Notes under the pieces: generated by a model
What the model was told of the DNA's origin: nothing
Databases searched by the model: none
Seen by the model: the letters and a program-made list of their open reading frames with translations, nothing else
From: JBOFCS01 sp051646185
Lineage (GTDB): Bacteria; Actinomycetota; Actinomycetes; Mycobacteriales; Mycobacteriaceae
Reading direction: 5' to 3'
Assembly (NCBI GenBank): GCA_051646185.1
Contig: JBOFCS010000200.1
Span: forward strand, 1 to 44,364
DNA: 44,364 bases
In this document: positions 1-8,684 of the stretch, piece after piece
Layout of the letters: each line of letters begins with the position of its first letter
How positions within the stretch are numbered: position 1 is the first letter of the stretch
Made by a program: the position numbers and the translations under genes

Positions 1-264
1 ACTCTTGCCACTACTATGCGCGATGCCTTAGCAAAAGCGGGACTCTCCCCATCGAATTATCTTGGTCAGAATGGTCTTTACCCGCGGGCTGATCTCGCTG
101 GGCTGAACCTTTCGCAGCGCCCTTCCATCCTTGTTGAGCTTGGCAATATGCGCAATAGCGCTGAAGCGCAAAAGATGGAATCAGACAGCGGTCGCGTTCA
201 GTATGCGACAGCTGTCACCTCCGGGATCGTTGCCTATCTCCTCAGTAGCCCTAGTAAGCCCTAG
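1..264 (+). CDS. N-acetylmuramoyl-L-alanine amidase, C-terminal fragment
   Basis: This is the end of a gene cut by the window edge; the frame is open from base 1 and stops at 264 (87 residues visible). Seen: the segment VELGNMRN near residue 50, which matches the E-x-G-N/F-x-x-N motif carrying the catalytic glutamate of zinc-dependent Amidase_3 enzymes, followed by a helix typical of the family C-terminus. Family knowledge: such enzymes cut the amide bond between muramic acid and the stem peptide of peptidoglycan outside the membrane. The following genes (SRPBCC, FAD oxidoreductase, CFA, dnaX, aspT) match the order after Rv3717 in M. tuberculosis, which supports the call. The zinc-binding N-terminal half lies outside the window and cannot be checked. 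Confidence 0.82.
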   Translation, partial: TLATTMRDALAKAGLSPSNYLGQNGLYPRADLAGLNLSQRPSILVELGNMRNSAEAQKMESDSGRVQYATAVTSGIVAYLLSSPSKP

Positions 265-270
265 TGTTCA

Positions 271-714
271 TTAACCCTGTGATTCAAGAAGACCTTTGAG
301 GTTTTCTAACACCTGAGTTTGAATCTTCTTTAGCCCCAAAGGAGCGAAAGTTTTTTCAAAAAACCCACTAACCCCACCAGCACCCTTCCACTGCGTCATA
401 GTGGTTACTTCAGATCCACCAGCAGCTTCACGCACTGTCCAGGTGGTCACCAAAGTTGAATGTGCGTCTTTCTCGGTAAGCACATCCCCAGAAACACTTA
501 CGTGCGCCTCAATATCGCGGACCCGCGATTTTGTCGCCTGCAACTTCCACCTTGCCACAGTTCCCTCGCCCTGACCCCCCTTAACCACCTGGTAATCCAG
601 GTATCGGTCCGATAGGATTTTCGGTCGAATGGCAACGTAATCAGCAAGCGCAGCTGAGACCTGCACTGGCTTGGCGGCAATAAGAATAGAACTATTAGCA
701 CTGACCTGACCCAC
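271..714 (-). CDS. SRPBCC (START-like) family protein, Rv3718c-like
   Basis: A 147-residue protein starting at a GTG preceded by a GGAGAG ribosome site. The pattern is that of the polyketide cyclase / START-like (SRPBCC) fold: an N-terminal strand and short helices (about 10-45), a run of beta strands with TVARWKLQATKS and TLVTTWTVREAAGG (about 52-100), and a long C-terminal helix (about 115-145). Members bind hydrophobic ligands in a central cavity; most mycobacterial ones have no known role. It converges on the amidase gene with 6 bases between the stops. Length and position equal Rv3718c as I recall it. No catalytic residues can be named. Confidence 0.75.
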   Translation of the reverse strand: MGQVSANSSILIAAKPVQVSAALADYVAIRPKILSDRYLDYQVVKGGQGEGTVARWKLQATKSRVRDIEAHVSVSGDVLTEKDAHSTLVTTWTVREAAGGSEVTTMTQWKGAGGVSGFFEKTFAPLGLKKIQTQVLENLKGLLESQG

Positions 715-831
715 AGAAACTCTCCTCGTTTAGCTATAAATGTCTCTTCCATAGTGCCTGACTACTCTCATACTTAAGATCAGTGGCCAATTCCAGTAGC
801 AGAACAAAGAGGTTAGGGCTACGGTCAAGGG

Positions 832-2250
832 GTGGCATCCAAACAAGATCCACATGCAGTTACATGTGGATTACCTGCTTATACCGCTGCCGTTGAGCGC
901 CTGCTGGAAAGCTATCGAGCAATTCCAGCTCAGTCCACGGTGCGTCTTGCTAAAAAAACTTCCAATTTATTTCGCTCCAGAGGAAAAAGAGCAGGACCGG
1001 GTCTCGATGTAGCAGATCTGAACTGCGTTATCACCATTGATCCACACACTCGCACTGCCGATGTTGCAGGTATGTGTACCTACGAAAAACTAGTCTCAAC
1101 AACTTTGCCACTGGGGTTAATACCACTCGTTGTTCCACAACTCAAAACCATTACTCTCGGCGGTGCGGTCACTGGGCTTGGCATCGAATCTACCTCATTT
1201 CGCAATGGCCTACCGCATGAGTCGGTCCTCGACATGGATATCTTGACCGGAGACGGAAAGATCGTCACCGCTTCGCCAACTCACAATCGGGAACTGTTCT
1301 ATGGATTCCCCAATTCCTACGGAACTTTAGGCTACGCAACACGACTACGTATTGAACTTGAACCTATAACTGAATTTATTGAGCTCAGGCATGTGCGTTT
1401 TTCCGACCTTGACACTCTGATAGGGACTATCACTGAGATAGCTTTAGCCCAGGAATACCAAGGAGAAAAAGTTGAATACTTTGACGGGGTAGTATTCTCA
1501 TCTCAGGAAAGTTACCTAATCCTCGGCTGCCAATCTGCTTCTGCTGGGCCAGTTAGCGACTACACCGGAATGGATATCTACTACCGTTCCATCCAACATG
1601 AAACTGGAATCACCAGAGATCGACTTACTGCATTAGATTATTTATGGCGCTGGGACACTGATTGGTTCTGGTGCTCACGCGCTTTTGGTGCCCAAAATCC
1701 TACAATCCGTAGATTGTGGCCCAAAAAATTATTGCGCAGCAGTTTCTACTGGAAATTAATATCCTGGGATCACCGTTTTGGCATTGCCGACTATATCGAA
1801 GCACGTAAAGGTTTGCCACCGCGGGAACGAGTAGTACAAGATGTTGAAGTACCACTCGATCATACCGCAGAATTTATTCATTGGTTCCTCAAAAATATCC
1901 CCATTGAACCACTTTGGCTGTGCCCGTTAAAGATACGAACTGCATCAGAAAACTTATCTGACCGGGTATGGCCTCTTTACCCTCTTGAGTCCAAAAAATT
2001 CTACGTTAATATCGGTTTTTGGTCTTCAGTTCCACAATCTAAAGATTCCGAAGTTGGTGTAACCAACAAACTTATTGAACAGAAAGTCACCGAATGCAAT
2101 GGACATAAATCACTGTACTCAGATTCCTACTACTCGCAAGAACAATTTTTCCAGCTTTATGGTGGTCAAACTTACCTTGAATTAAAGAAAAAATATGATC
2201 CACAATCTCGATTACTTGATCTCTACGCTAAGGCGGTGCAAAGAAAATGA
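832..2250 (+). CDS. FAD-binding oxidoreductase, DHCR24/TmsA-like
   Basis: A 472-residue FAD-linked oxidoreductase of the FAD_binding_4 (PCMH-type) group. Seen: the nucleotide-binding part around residues 80-180 with TITLGGAVTGLGIESTSF, the glycine-rich turn that holds the FAD pyrophosphate, then FYGFPNSYGTLGYATRLRIE, typical of DHCR24-like proteins. The GTG start at 832 has only a poor ribosome site, so the start is moderately sure. The stop overlaps the start of the CFA-type methyltransferase by four bases (ATGA), implying translational coupling. Family knowledge: paired FAD reductase and CFA-like methyltransferase genes (TmsA/TmsB, BfaA/BfaB) make 10-methyl branched fatty acids: the methyltransferase adds methylene to oleate and the reductase saturates it. 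I infer a similar lipid role here; the nearest M. tuberculosis relative by synteny is Rv3719. Confidence 0.75.
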   Translation: MASKQDPHAVTCGLPAYTAAVERLLESYRAIPAQSTVRLAKKTSNLFRSRGKRAGPGLDVADLNCVITIDPHTRTADVAGMCTYEKLVSTTLPLGLIPLVVPQLKTITLGGAVTGLGIESTSFRNGLPHESVLDMDILTGDGKIVTASPTHNRELFYGFPNSYGTLGYATRLRIELEPITEFIELRHVRFSDLDTLIGTITEIALAQEYQGEKVEYFDGVVFSSQESYLILGCQSASAGPVSDYTGMDIYYRSIQHETGITRDRLTALDYLWRWDTDWFWCSRAFGAQNPTIRRLWPKKLLRSSFYWKLISWDHRFGIADYIEARKGLPPRERVVQDVEVPLDHTAEFIHWFLKNIPIEPLWLCPLKIRTASENLSDRVWPLYPLESKKFYVNIGFWSSVPQSKDSEVGVTNKLIEQKVTECNGHKSLYSDSYYSQEQFFQLYGGQTYLELKKKYDPQSRLLDLYAKAVQRK

Positions 2251-3581
2251 CTCAATCCGATATTCCTGATGTGGATGGCAGAAAGACTCGAATGCACGGG
2301 CCAGCACAGCACAAGTTAACTCTGGCCGAAATATTGGAAATTCTTGCTGATGGCAAACTGCCGCTACGTTTCTCAGCCTACGATGGCAGTTCGTCTGGGC
2401 CACCGAATGCAGTTTTGGGGCTACATCTAAGAACGCCACGTGGCACTACTTACCTTGCCACTGCCCCTGGGGACCTGGGATTAGCGCGTGCTTACGTATC
2501 AGGAGATCTGGAACCGAGCGGAGTCCACCCCGGCGATCCTTATTTACTCCTTAAAGCAATGGCTGAGGAACTTCATTTCCGCCGCCCATCACCTAAAATT
2601 CTAGCCCATATCACCCGATCCCTTGGTTTGGAATTACTGAAACCTATTGCCCCACCACCACAAGAAGCCCTACCGCGTTGGCGGCGAATAGCTGAAGGAT
2701 TACGCCACTCAAAAAGTCGTGATGCCCAAGTAATTCACCATCACTATGACGTATCCAATACGTTTTATCAAATGATACTTGGCCCTTCTATGACCTACAC
2801 CTGCGCTGTATATCCTGGACTTGGTTCCACACTTGAAGTAGCCCAAGAAAATAAATATCGACTGGTATTTGACAAACTGAACCTCAAAGAAGGTGACCGG
2901 CTACTTGATATAGGCTGCGGCTGGGGTTCCATGGTCCGCTATGCAGCCAAACGTGGCGTCCATACTCTTGGCGTAACCTTATCTTCAGAACAGGCCAGTT
3001 GGGCCCAGAAAATGATACAAGATGAAGGACTAGGCCACTATGCCGAAGTCAGATTCCTGGATTATCGAGATGTCCCGGAAACCGACTTTGATGCTATTTC
3101 TTCTATTGGATTAACTGAACATATTGGAGTACATAACTATTCAGATTACTTTACTTTTCTTTTAGAAAAACTCAAGGTCGGTGGGCTACTGCTTAATCAT
3201 TGCATCACTCGGCCAGAGAATAAAAGTTCTGCCAAAGCCGGAGCCTTCATCGATCGATACATCTTTCCCGATGGAGAATTAACCGGATCAGGTCGAATCA
3301 TCACCGAAATTCAAGATGCCGGATGGGAAGTGCTGCACGAAGAAAATTTACGGGATCACTACGCACTGACACTGCGTGATTGGTGTCAAAATCTGGTCGA
3401 TAATTGGGATGCGGCTGTAGCCGAAGTCGGCGCAGGGACAGCGCGAGTGTGGGGTCTTTATATGGCGGGTTCAAGGCTTGGCTTTGAACGCAATGTTGTA
3501 CAGCTGCATCAAATTCTCGCAGTAAAAACCCCTAAAAATGGCAAGACCGGCCTGCCCTTACGGCCCTGGTGGCAAAACTGA
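2247..3581 (+). CDS. Cyclopropane-fatty-acyl-phospholipid synthase family methyltransferase
   Basis: A 444-residue SAM-dependent methyltransferase of the CFA/mycolic acid synthase family. Seen: an N-terminal lipid-binding region (about 25-135), the sequence VIHHHYDVSNTFYQMILG, which is the family hallmark HYD-x-S/G-N-x-F/L-Y, followed by SMTYTCAVY, then the SAM site LLDIGCGWGSMV (about 225-236) and SIGLTEHIG (about 291-299; canonical EMxEHVG). It acts on double bonds of membrane phospholipid acyl chains. It overlaps the upstream FAD oxidoreductase by ATGA and converges with dnaX one base away. With that partner it may form 10-methyl rather than cyclopropane chains; the product cannot be read from sequence. 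It corresponds by position to Rv3720. Confidence 0.85.
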   Translation: MTQSDIPDVDGRKTRMHGPAQHKLTLAEILEILADGKLPLRFSAYDGSSSGPPNAVLGLHLRTPRGTTYLATAPGDLGLARAYVSGDLEPSGVHPGDPYLLLKAMAEELHFRRPSPKILAHITRSLGLELLKPIAPPPQEALPRWRRIAEGLRHSKSRDAQVIHHHYDVSNTFYQMILGPSMTYTCAVYPGLGSTLEVAQENKYRLVFDKLNLKEGDRLLDIGCGWGSMVRYAAKRGVHTLGVTLSSEQASWAQKMIQDEGLGHYAEVRFLDYRDVPETDFDAISSIGLTEHIGVHNYSDYFTFLLEKLKVGGLLLNHCITRPENKSSAKAGAFIDRYIFPDGELTGSGRIITEIQDAGWEVLHEENLRDHYALTLRDWCQNLVDNWDAAVAEVGAGTARVWGLYMAGSRLGFERNVVQLHQILAVKTPKNGKTGLPLRPWWQN

Positions 3582-3582
3582 G

Positions 3583-5628
3583 CTAGGAACCGTCAATAGG
3601 ACGAGCACCAAGTTCAGCTTGGAGTAACTCCAATGCCACTTCTTCGGGATCTCTGCGATCTTGCGGCTCACCGGACTCCGAAGCAGCTTCCTGAAGCATT
3701 TCCTCTTCATCATCAGCTGATACTACTGAAAATTCCCGAGCTCCAACCTGATTAAATTCGGTTTCTGGATAGTAAGGCTCAGGCTCTTCTGGCACCGGAA
3801 TATCCGATTCCGGTGTACTAGGGCGACTTATCTGTTCACGCTCGGCTGTGCGACTAGGTCGTGAAAACTTTTGTGGGGCAGTAATTTTTTCGGAATCAGG
3901 AAGAGTTTTCAGCACTGCAGGACGGGCAGTGGTCGATTGCCTACCTGATTCGCAAATAACCTGCCAGCTAACCTCAAAAACTTCCTTAAGCGCTGCACTC
4001 ACAACATCTGCATTCCGAGGTTCACTCAGCCGTTTAGCAAGCGGAGCTGAGTCATGATGCAAAATCAACGTCGCCCCATCAATTCTTAATACTGTGGCAC
4101 CCGAAAGCATGACTTCCGTCGTCTTGCTTCGTTCTCTCACCGCTTTCTGCACCTGTGGCCAGGACTTCTGTACAACAACAAGGTTCACTCCATTTTCTGC
4201 TGCAGTTCCAGAATTGGAGAGCGGTGCACTTTCTGAAATCTCAACAGCCTGCACTGGTGGCTGGAGAACTTCTTCCACTTCAGGTGAGGCGACTTCGGCA
4301 GTAGTAGGCACAGATACTGAAATTGGCTCTGGTTCAGCCTTACTCGGCTCCTGAGGTTGGCGAGAAGGTCGAGTGAACTTAACATCTACTGCTGGCTTAA
4401 CTTCCTGAGACACAGGAGAAGAGGGCTCAGAAGATGCAACTTTTGATGCTGCCTGAACCGGCGCCACAACTCCGGCATCCACCCGTCGCTCAAGTTGCTC
4501 AATCCTTTGCAACACAGCAGATTCCGCATCAGAAGCTGCCGGGAGCAACATGCGGGCACATACCACTTCCAGAAGAAGCCTTGGGGCAGTAGCCCCACGC
4601 ATCTCGCCAAGTCCGGCATGAATAATTTCGGCATAACGCGCTAAACTTGCCGGACCAATACTAACTGCTTGTGCACGCATACGCTCCATAACATCACCTG
4701 GAGCTTCGACCAACCCGCGCTCCATCGCATCTGGAACTGCTTGAATAAGAATAAGATCGCGGATTCTTTCCAATAAATCTACTGCAAAGCGGCGTGGATC
4801 ATGTCCTGCTTCCATCACACTTTCCACTGCACCAAAAAGTTCCGCTCCATTGCCGGTACCCAAAGCCTCGACAGCAGTATCAATGAGCGCAATATCGGTC
4901 ACCCCCAACAACGCTAATGCCCGCTGGTAGGTGACCCCTTCCTCGCCGGCACCAGCCAATAGTTGATCCAACACGCTCAACGAATCACGTGGCGAACCAC
5001 CACCAGCTCGAATGACCAACGGGTACACAGCTTCATCGACTGCGATCTGCTCCTGCACACAAATTTTTTGAAGCAAACTTTTCATCGTGGCCGGGGCTAG
5101 TAACCGGAATGGATAATGATGCGTGCGAGAGCGAATAGTGGGGAGGACTTTTTCCGGTTCCGTAGTAGCAAAAACAAAAATTAAATGCTCCGGTGGTTCT
5201 TCCACAATCTTTAACAGAGCATTAAAACCCGCGGTGGTCACCATATGTGCTTCGTCAACAATAAAAATTCGATAACGCGATTCTGCTGGCGCATAAAAAG
5301 CTCGGTCCCGCAGTTCCCTGGTGTCATCAACACCGCCGTGGCTAGCCGCATCAAGTTCGGTGACATCTAAATTGCCCGGTCCGCCCGGAGCTAAAGCAAC
5401 ACAGGAAGAGCACACTCCACATGGTGTAGCGGTCGGACCTTGAGCACAGTTCAACGACCGTGCCAAAATCCGAGCGGAGGAAGTTTTACCACAACCACGC
5501 GGGCCGGAAAATAAATAGGCATGATTAATCCGCCCAGCTTCCAGTGCCGTACTGAGCGGTTCAGTGACATGCTCCTGGCCAACCACTTCAGCAAAGGTTG
5601 CCGGACGATACTTCCGATATAAGGCCAC
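3583..5628 (-). CDS. dnaX: DNA polymerase III subunit gamma/tau
   Basis: A 681-residue clamp-loader ATPase. Seen: MALYRKYRPATFAEVVGQ at the N-terminus, a Walker A GPRGCGKT (42-49), four zinc-ligand cysteines at 61, 70, 73 and 76, IVDEAHMV (Walker B) and FATTEPEKVLPTIRSR (sensor and arginine-finger area). Domains I-III end near residue 370; an acidic, Pro/Ser-rich tau-type linker (about 385-470) leads to a C-terminal domain (about 480-560) and another acidic tail. The protein loads the beta clamp and couples the replisome. I see no slippery heptamer for making a short gamma form, and actinobacteria are generally thought not to use one. It follows aspT on the same strand after 9 bases, so the two are probably cotranscribed. 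Confidence 0.95.
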   Translation of the reverse strand: MALYRKYRPATFAEVVGQEHVTEPLSTALEAGRINHAYLFSGPRGCGKTSSARILARSLNCAQGPTATPCGVCSSCVALAPGGPGNLDVTELDAASHGGVDDTRELRDRAFYAPAESRYRIFIVDEAHMVTTAGFNALLKIVEEPPEHLIFVFATTEPEKVLPTIRSRTHHYPFRLLAPATMKSLLQKICVQEQIAVDEAVYPLVIRAGGGSPRDSLSVLDQLLAGAGEEGVTYQRALALLGVTDIALIDTAVEALGTGNGAELFGAVESVMEAGHDPRRFAVDLLERIRDLILIQAVPDAMERGLVEAPGDVMERMRAQAVSIGPASLARYAEIIHAGLGEMRGATAPRLLLEVVCARMLLPAASDAESAVLQRIEQLERRVDAGVVAPVQAASKVASSEPSSPVSQEVKPAVDVKFTRPSRQPQEPSKAEPEPISVSVPTTAEVASPEVEEVLQPPVQAVEISESAPLSNSGTAAENGVNLVVVQKSWPQVQKAVRERSKTTEVMLSGATVLRIDGATLILHHDSAPLAKRLSEPRNADVVSAALKEVFEVSWQVICESGRQSTTARPAVLKTLPDSEKITAPQKFSRPSRTAEREQISRPSTPESDIPVPEEPEPYYPETEFNQVGAREFSVVSADDEEEMLQEAASESGEPQDRRDPEEVALELLQAELGARPIDGS

Positions 5629-5637
5629 GGCCTGAGA

Positions 5638-6915
5638 CTACCGGTACTCGAGAAGTTTCTCCGTGGCCGCAAGCAGAACACAGGTGGTCACGCCCTGCAT
5701 CGCCTGCTCTAATTCCCCCATTGAGGGGAAACTTGGGGCCAACCGAATGTTCTTATCATCAGGATCATTGCCATAAGGGAAAGCTGAACCGGCAGCTGTT
5801 AAAGCGATGCCAGCTTCTTTGGCCAGGCTGATCACTCGCTTTGCTGTGCCCTCAATGACGTCCAGGCTCACAAAATAACCGCCCTTGGGCTCGGTCCACG
5901 AAGCTACTTTGGACTCAGCTAGCTCTTCTTCAAGGATCTGTAACACGCGAGCGAACTTTGGCGCCAAGATCTGCTGGTGTTTGCGCATATGCGCACGGAC
6001 CCCATCGGCATCCCCAAAAAAACGCAGATGCCGCAGCTGGTTTAGCTTGTCAGGGCCAATACTTTTTTTACCCAGATGCTGCTGGTACCAACTGATATTT
6101 TCCTCCGAAGCCCCAAAAAAACTCACCCCAGCTCCAGCGAAAGTAATTTTAGAGGTGGAAGCAAAAACATAAGGCCGATTCGGGAAACCAGCTTGAGCAG
6201 CCAAACCTACAACATCAGCACTAGGAACAAGCTCATCGGTAAGAGTGTGCACAGCATAAGCATTATCCCAAAAAAGCCGGAAGTCTGTTGCAGCCGTTGA
6301 CATATGGGTCAACCTGTGAACAACTTCCTCTGAGTAGACCACCCCGGTGGGGTTAGAAAAGTGTGGAACCGCCCATAGACCTTTGATCGAAGCATCTTGG
6401 ATCACCAGCTGTTCAATCAGATCAACATCAGGTCCGTCCTCGCACATCGGGATGGCAATCATCTTGATGTTGTAGGCCTGAGTAATGGCAAAATGCCGGT
6501 CATAGCCGGGGGCTGGGCATAAAAATTTCACCACCGGCTCTTGTGACCACGGGCGAGGTGAATCCACCGCCCCGTTGAGCAAAGAGAAAACGATAAGGTC
6601 GTGCATGATTTCTAAACTGGCGTTATTTCCGGCCAGAAGGTTTTTGGTGGGGATGCCCAGTAGTTCACCAAAAATTGCCCGTAGCTCTGGGAGCCCCGCC
6701 AAACCACCATAATTACGGGTGTCCAGACCCGTACCATCGTGGTAATCGGCACCAGGCAAAGTCAGTAGGTCTGCCGATAAATCCAACTGTTCAGGTGCCG
6801 GTTTGCCACGAGTCAGATCCAGGGAAAGGTTCTGCGCCTTAAGTTCGGCATACTTCTTGGTCTGCATCTGCTGCATCAACAAGAGTTCATCACGACCAAG
6901 AGACTGAAAAGACAT
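5638..6915 (-). CDS. Aspartate aminotransferase, class I-c (Rv3722c/AspT-like)
   Basis: A 425-residue PLP enzyme. The open frame runs further upstream to 7017, but that part overlaps the SRP RNA; the ATG at 6915 giving MSFQSLGRDELL fits family length. Seen: DLTRGKPAPEQLDLS near residue 32, NYGGLAGLPELR, AGNNASLEIMHD, HFSNPTGVVYS, WDNAYAVH (PLP-ring aspartate) and STSKITFAGAG carrying the Schiff-base lysine. This group has been shown to be the main aspartate aminotransferase in corynebacteria and mycobacteria, transferring amino groups between glutamate and oxaloacetate. The dnaX neighbour downstream and ffs upstream are the standard arrangement in this order. A clear ribosome site is not visible before the chosen start. 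Confidence 0.88.
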   Translation of the reverse strand: MSFQSLGRDELLLMQQMQTKKYAELKAQNLSLDLTRGKPAPEQLDLSADLLTLPGADYHDGTGLDTRNYGGLAGLPELRAIFGELLGIPTKNLLAGNNASLEIMHDLIVFSLLNGAVDSPRPWSQEPVVKFLCPAPGYDRHFAITQAYNIKMIAIPMCEDGPDVDLIEQLVIQDASIKGLWAVPHFSNPTGVVYSEEVVHRLTHMSTAATDFRLFWDNAYAVHTLTDELVPSADVVGLAAQAGFPNRPYVFASTSKITFAGAGVSFFGASEENISWYQQHLGKKSIGPDKLNQLRHLRFFGDADGVRAHMRKHQQILAPKFARVLQILEEELAESKVASWTEPKGGYFVSLDVIEGTAKRVISLAKEAGIALTAAGSAFPYGNDPDDKNIRLAPSFPSMGELEQAMQGVTTCVLLAATEKLLEYR

Positions 6916-6954
6916 CCGAAGCGGGCCTTTCACCAGCAGGTGTACGGAATAAGA

Positions 6955-7040
6955 GGACCCCGCGCACCCGACAGAGCCCATTGACCCTTGCTGCCTTCCG
7001 GCCCTGGGGGAGTTCACAGGATGGACGCCGCGCGGGGTCC
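6955..7040 (-). ncRNA. ffs: Signal recognition particle RNA (4.5S type)
   Basis: Read on the minus strand, the segment has GGGCCGGAAGGCAGCAAGGG, the conserved domain IV loop that binds Ffh, inside a long hairpin whose ends GGACCCCGCGC and GCGCGGGGTCC pair almost perfectly. About 86 bases, the size of a short bacterial SRP RNA. It sits just upstream of aspT and dnaX, the usual place in Mycobacteriales. The ends are set by the pairing and are good to a few bases. Confidence 0.92.
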
Positions 7041-7047
7041 ATAACTG

Positions 7048-7075
7048 AGTGTACTGGCTTGGCGATAAAAGCCAA
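7048..7075 (-). promoter_or_regulatory. Predicted promoter of the SRP RNA gene
   Basis: On the minus strand TTGGCT (7075-7070) and TACACT (7053-7048) lie 16 bases apart, and the SRP RNA would begin 7 bases after the -10 box. Spacing and boxes fit a housekeeping sigma promoter; prediction by eye only. Confidence 0.5.
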
Positions 7076-7109
7076 GTACGAGGTTCCGATCAGATACGGC
7101 CTGCGAGTT

Positions 7110-7137
7110 TTGGCTACAGCGCCGCTACCGCTACTAT
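7110..7137 (+). promoter_or_regulatory. Predicted promoter of tRNA-Ser(GGA)
   Basis: TTGGCT (7110-7115) and TACTAT (7132-7137) are separated by 16 bases, 16 bases before the tRNA. The same TTGGCT hexamer is used for the divergent SRP RNA promoter. Prediction by eye. Confidence 0.5.
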
Positions 7138-7153
7138 TGCCAATGCACCATTT

Positions 7154-7241
7154 GGAGGATTCGCCTAGTGGCCTATGGCGCTCGCCTGGAACGCGGGTTG
7201 GGTTAACGCCCTCAGGGGTTCAAATCCCCTATCCTCCGCCA
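7154..7241 (+). tRNA. tRNA-Ser(GGA)
   Basis: Cloverleaf with acceptor arms GGAGGAT and ATCCTCC, a long variable arm typical of class II tRNAs, the T loop GGTTCAAATCC, anticodon GGA in CGCCTGGAACGCG, and an encoded CCA end. It reads UCU and UCC codons. Confidence 0.95.
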
Positions 7242-7257
7242 TAGGAGTTCGTTACCT

Positions 7258-7292
7258 AAACCCCATGCACGCATCAGCGAGCGTGGGGTTTT
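7258..7292 (+). terminator. Terminator after tRNA-Ser(GGA)
   Basis: Imperfect hairpin: AAACCCCATGC pairs with GCGTGGGGTTT around a 12-base loop, ending in TTTT. It follows the tRNA by 16 bases. The stem closely resembles the one next to tRNA-Ser(TGA) at 30310-30346. Confidence 0.75.
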
Positions 7293-7788
7293 GAATTTCT
7301 AGCAACACTCAGTAACACAGCTGCTGTCAGGTGGGCTTGGGCTTCGGTGGCGGCGCTCCACGGCTGCCCTTGTTGAAGATTTTGTGCCCTTAATTGTGGA
7401 GGTTTGTTTGGGACGACAATGTGGTGTAGCTCGAGTTAAATGTCAGGGCTGAGCCGGATTTTACTTTTTATTAGTTGGGCGTTGTTGCTGGTAGAGGCGA
7501 TGAGCTAATGAGATGCGTGAAGGATTGTTATGGTTTTGTTTATCTGTTCTCCGAGATATAGCTTTGGTGGGTGTAAAGATTAATAGGGGTTTCTTTGATT
7601 TTTCGGCTTCACATTTGCTAGCTCATCGTGTCACCTCAACCGACAGCAGACCCTACATCAGAACTCTGCCACGCAATGTTGAAGTACTGGGAAAACCAAC
7701 ACAAGAAAGCCAAGGGCTGAAAGTGTCAGAAAAGCTTCTATCGCGCCTTGTCTTGCTGTGATTCTCACAGATACTTCCCTCCACTAGT
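7293..7788. other. Gap without a recognisable gene
   Basis: About 500 bases between the tRNA terminator and the lipoprotein stop. The only open frame of note (7513-7761, plus) gives 82 residues with no recognised motif, no good ribosome site and low-complexity ends. I looked for transposase, integrase or tRNA-derived repeats and saw none clearly. It could be decayed accessory DNA next to a tRNA gene. Confidence 0.4.
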
Positions 7789-8517
7789 TTATTGTGCGTT
7801 TTTCACCTTAGCTATCGCCTTAGAAAATAAGGTTAAAAACTGAGTGCGATCTGGTTCTTTCTCAGCAGAATAGGTTTTTGCTTCCAGGGAAACCGTGACA
7901 CCACGAACGGCAGCATAGCCGGTATAACTGACCGTTTTACTCACCTTTTCTTTGACCGAGGAGTTGATCTCCTGTTTTACCGCAAAAGCTTTTTCGCCAA
8001 ACTCAGGAGACAAATCTACAGTCGTATTAACAGTCTGGGAGTTCACCTCAGTGCCCTCAGTTGTGATGATCATATTGAGTTTTGCACAATCGCCAAACAT
8101 CCCAGATTTTTGTTTATCGATATCGATATCAGCACCATAAACAGAGGAAGAAAACGAGGCGGAATCCTGCATATTTATTGCAAAGATTGTCGCAGTAGTG
8201 TCTACCAGTTTTGCCAATTCATCATTCGCCTCTAAAAGAAGTGCACTACATTTTTCTGGGGTGACCTTAGCCGCTTTGAAAGTGTTTACCAGTTGGGCAG
8301 TACCTTGCTTAAGTTGCTCCTTACTATAAGCCTGGAATTGAAAACCATCAGGGAAATCCGCTTCGGCTAGCACCAGCTCTGAAATTGGGGTGCTTGGCAG
8401 GCCTTCTGTGCTTATCTTCGTGCCCGAATCCGTTTCCTTACTGCAAGAAGTCAACACCAGTCCGACAACAAGAACACCAAAAGTTTTCTTAACACTAAGA
8501 GCAGAAACAGTAAACAT
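7789..8517 (-). CDS. Putative lipoprotein, function unknown
   Basis: A 242-residue protein with a lipoprotein signal: two lysines at 10-11, a hydrophobic core (12-22) and a lipobox LTSC with the modified cysteine at 25. The ATG at 8517 has a GGAAAG ribosome site. The mature part mixes helical and strand segments, has two further cysteines (about 90 and 145, possible disulfide) and no enzyme motif I recognise. It recalls small surface lipoproteins of mycobacteria (LpqN/PknH-sensor-like), but this is an impression only. It is transcribed divergently from the glycerophosphodiesterase lipoprotein. Likely anchored outside the cytoplasmic membrane. Confidence 0.7.
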   Translation of the reverse strand: MFTVSALSVKKTFGVLVVGLVLTSCSKETDSGTKISTEGLPSTPISELVLAEADFPDGFQFQAYSKEQLKQGTAQLVNTFKAAKVTPEKCSALLLEANDELAKLVDTTATIFAINMQDSASFSSSVYGADIDIDKQKSGMFGDCAKLNMIITTEGTEVNSQTVNTTVDLSPEFGEKAFAVKQEINSSVKEKVSKTVSYTGYAAVRGVTVSLEAKTYSAEKEPDRTQFLTLFSKAIAKVKNAQ

Positions 8518-8672
8518 ACACTTTCCTTCACAGGTGCGAATACCCTAAACTTCGGTAGACATCTTTGATGTCCAATGACAAGTTTAAGCTCATCACTTAG
8601 CGCAGATGGCAAGCAGGGAAACTTCACAACCAGAATTAACACACAGTTTCCCTAATAGCTAATCATTCTCTT

Positions 8673-8678
8673 TATAGT
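8673..8678 (+). promoter_or_regulatory. -10 box, possibly leaderless start of the GDPD gene
   Basis: TATAGT ends 6 bases before the ATG at 8685, so transcription would begin at or next to the start codon. The bases between (GGGAAG) are also purine rich but too close to act as a normal ribosome site. Confidence 0.4.
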
Positions 8679-8684
8679 GGGAAG

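Noticed and set aside
6916..7017. N-terminal extension of the aspartate aminotransferase frame
   Set aside because: It runs through the SRP RNA sequence; the ATG at 6915 fits family length.
7513..7761. 82-residue plus-strand open frame
   Set aside because: No recognised motif, no ribosome site, lies in an odd-composition gap; not reported as a gene.
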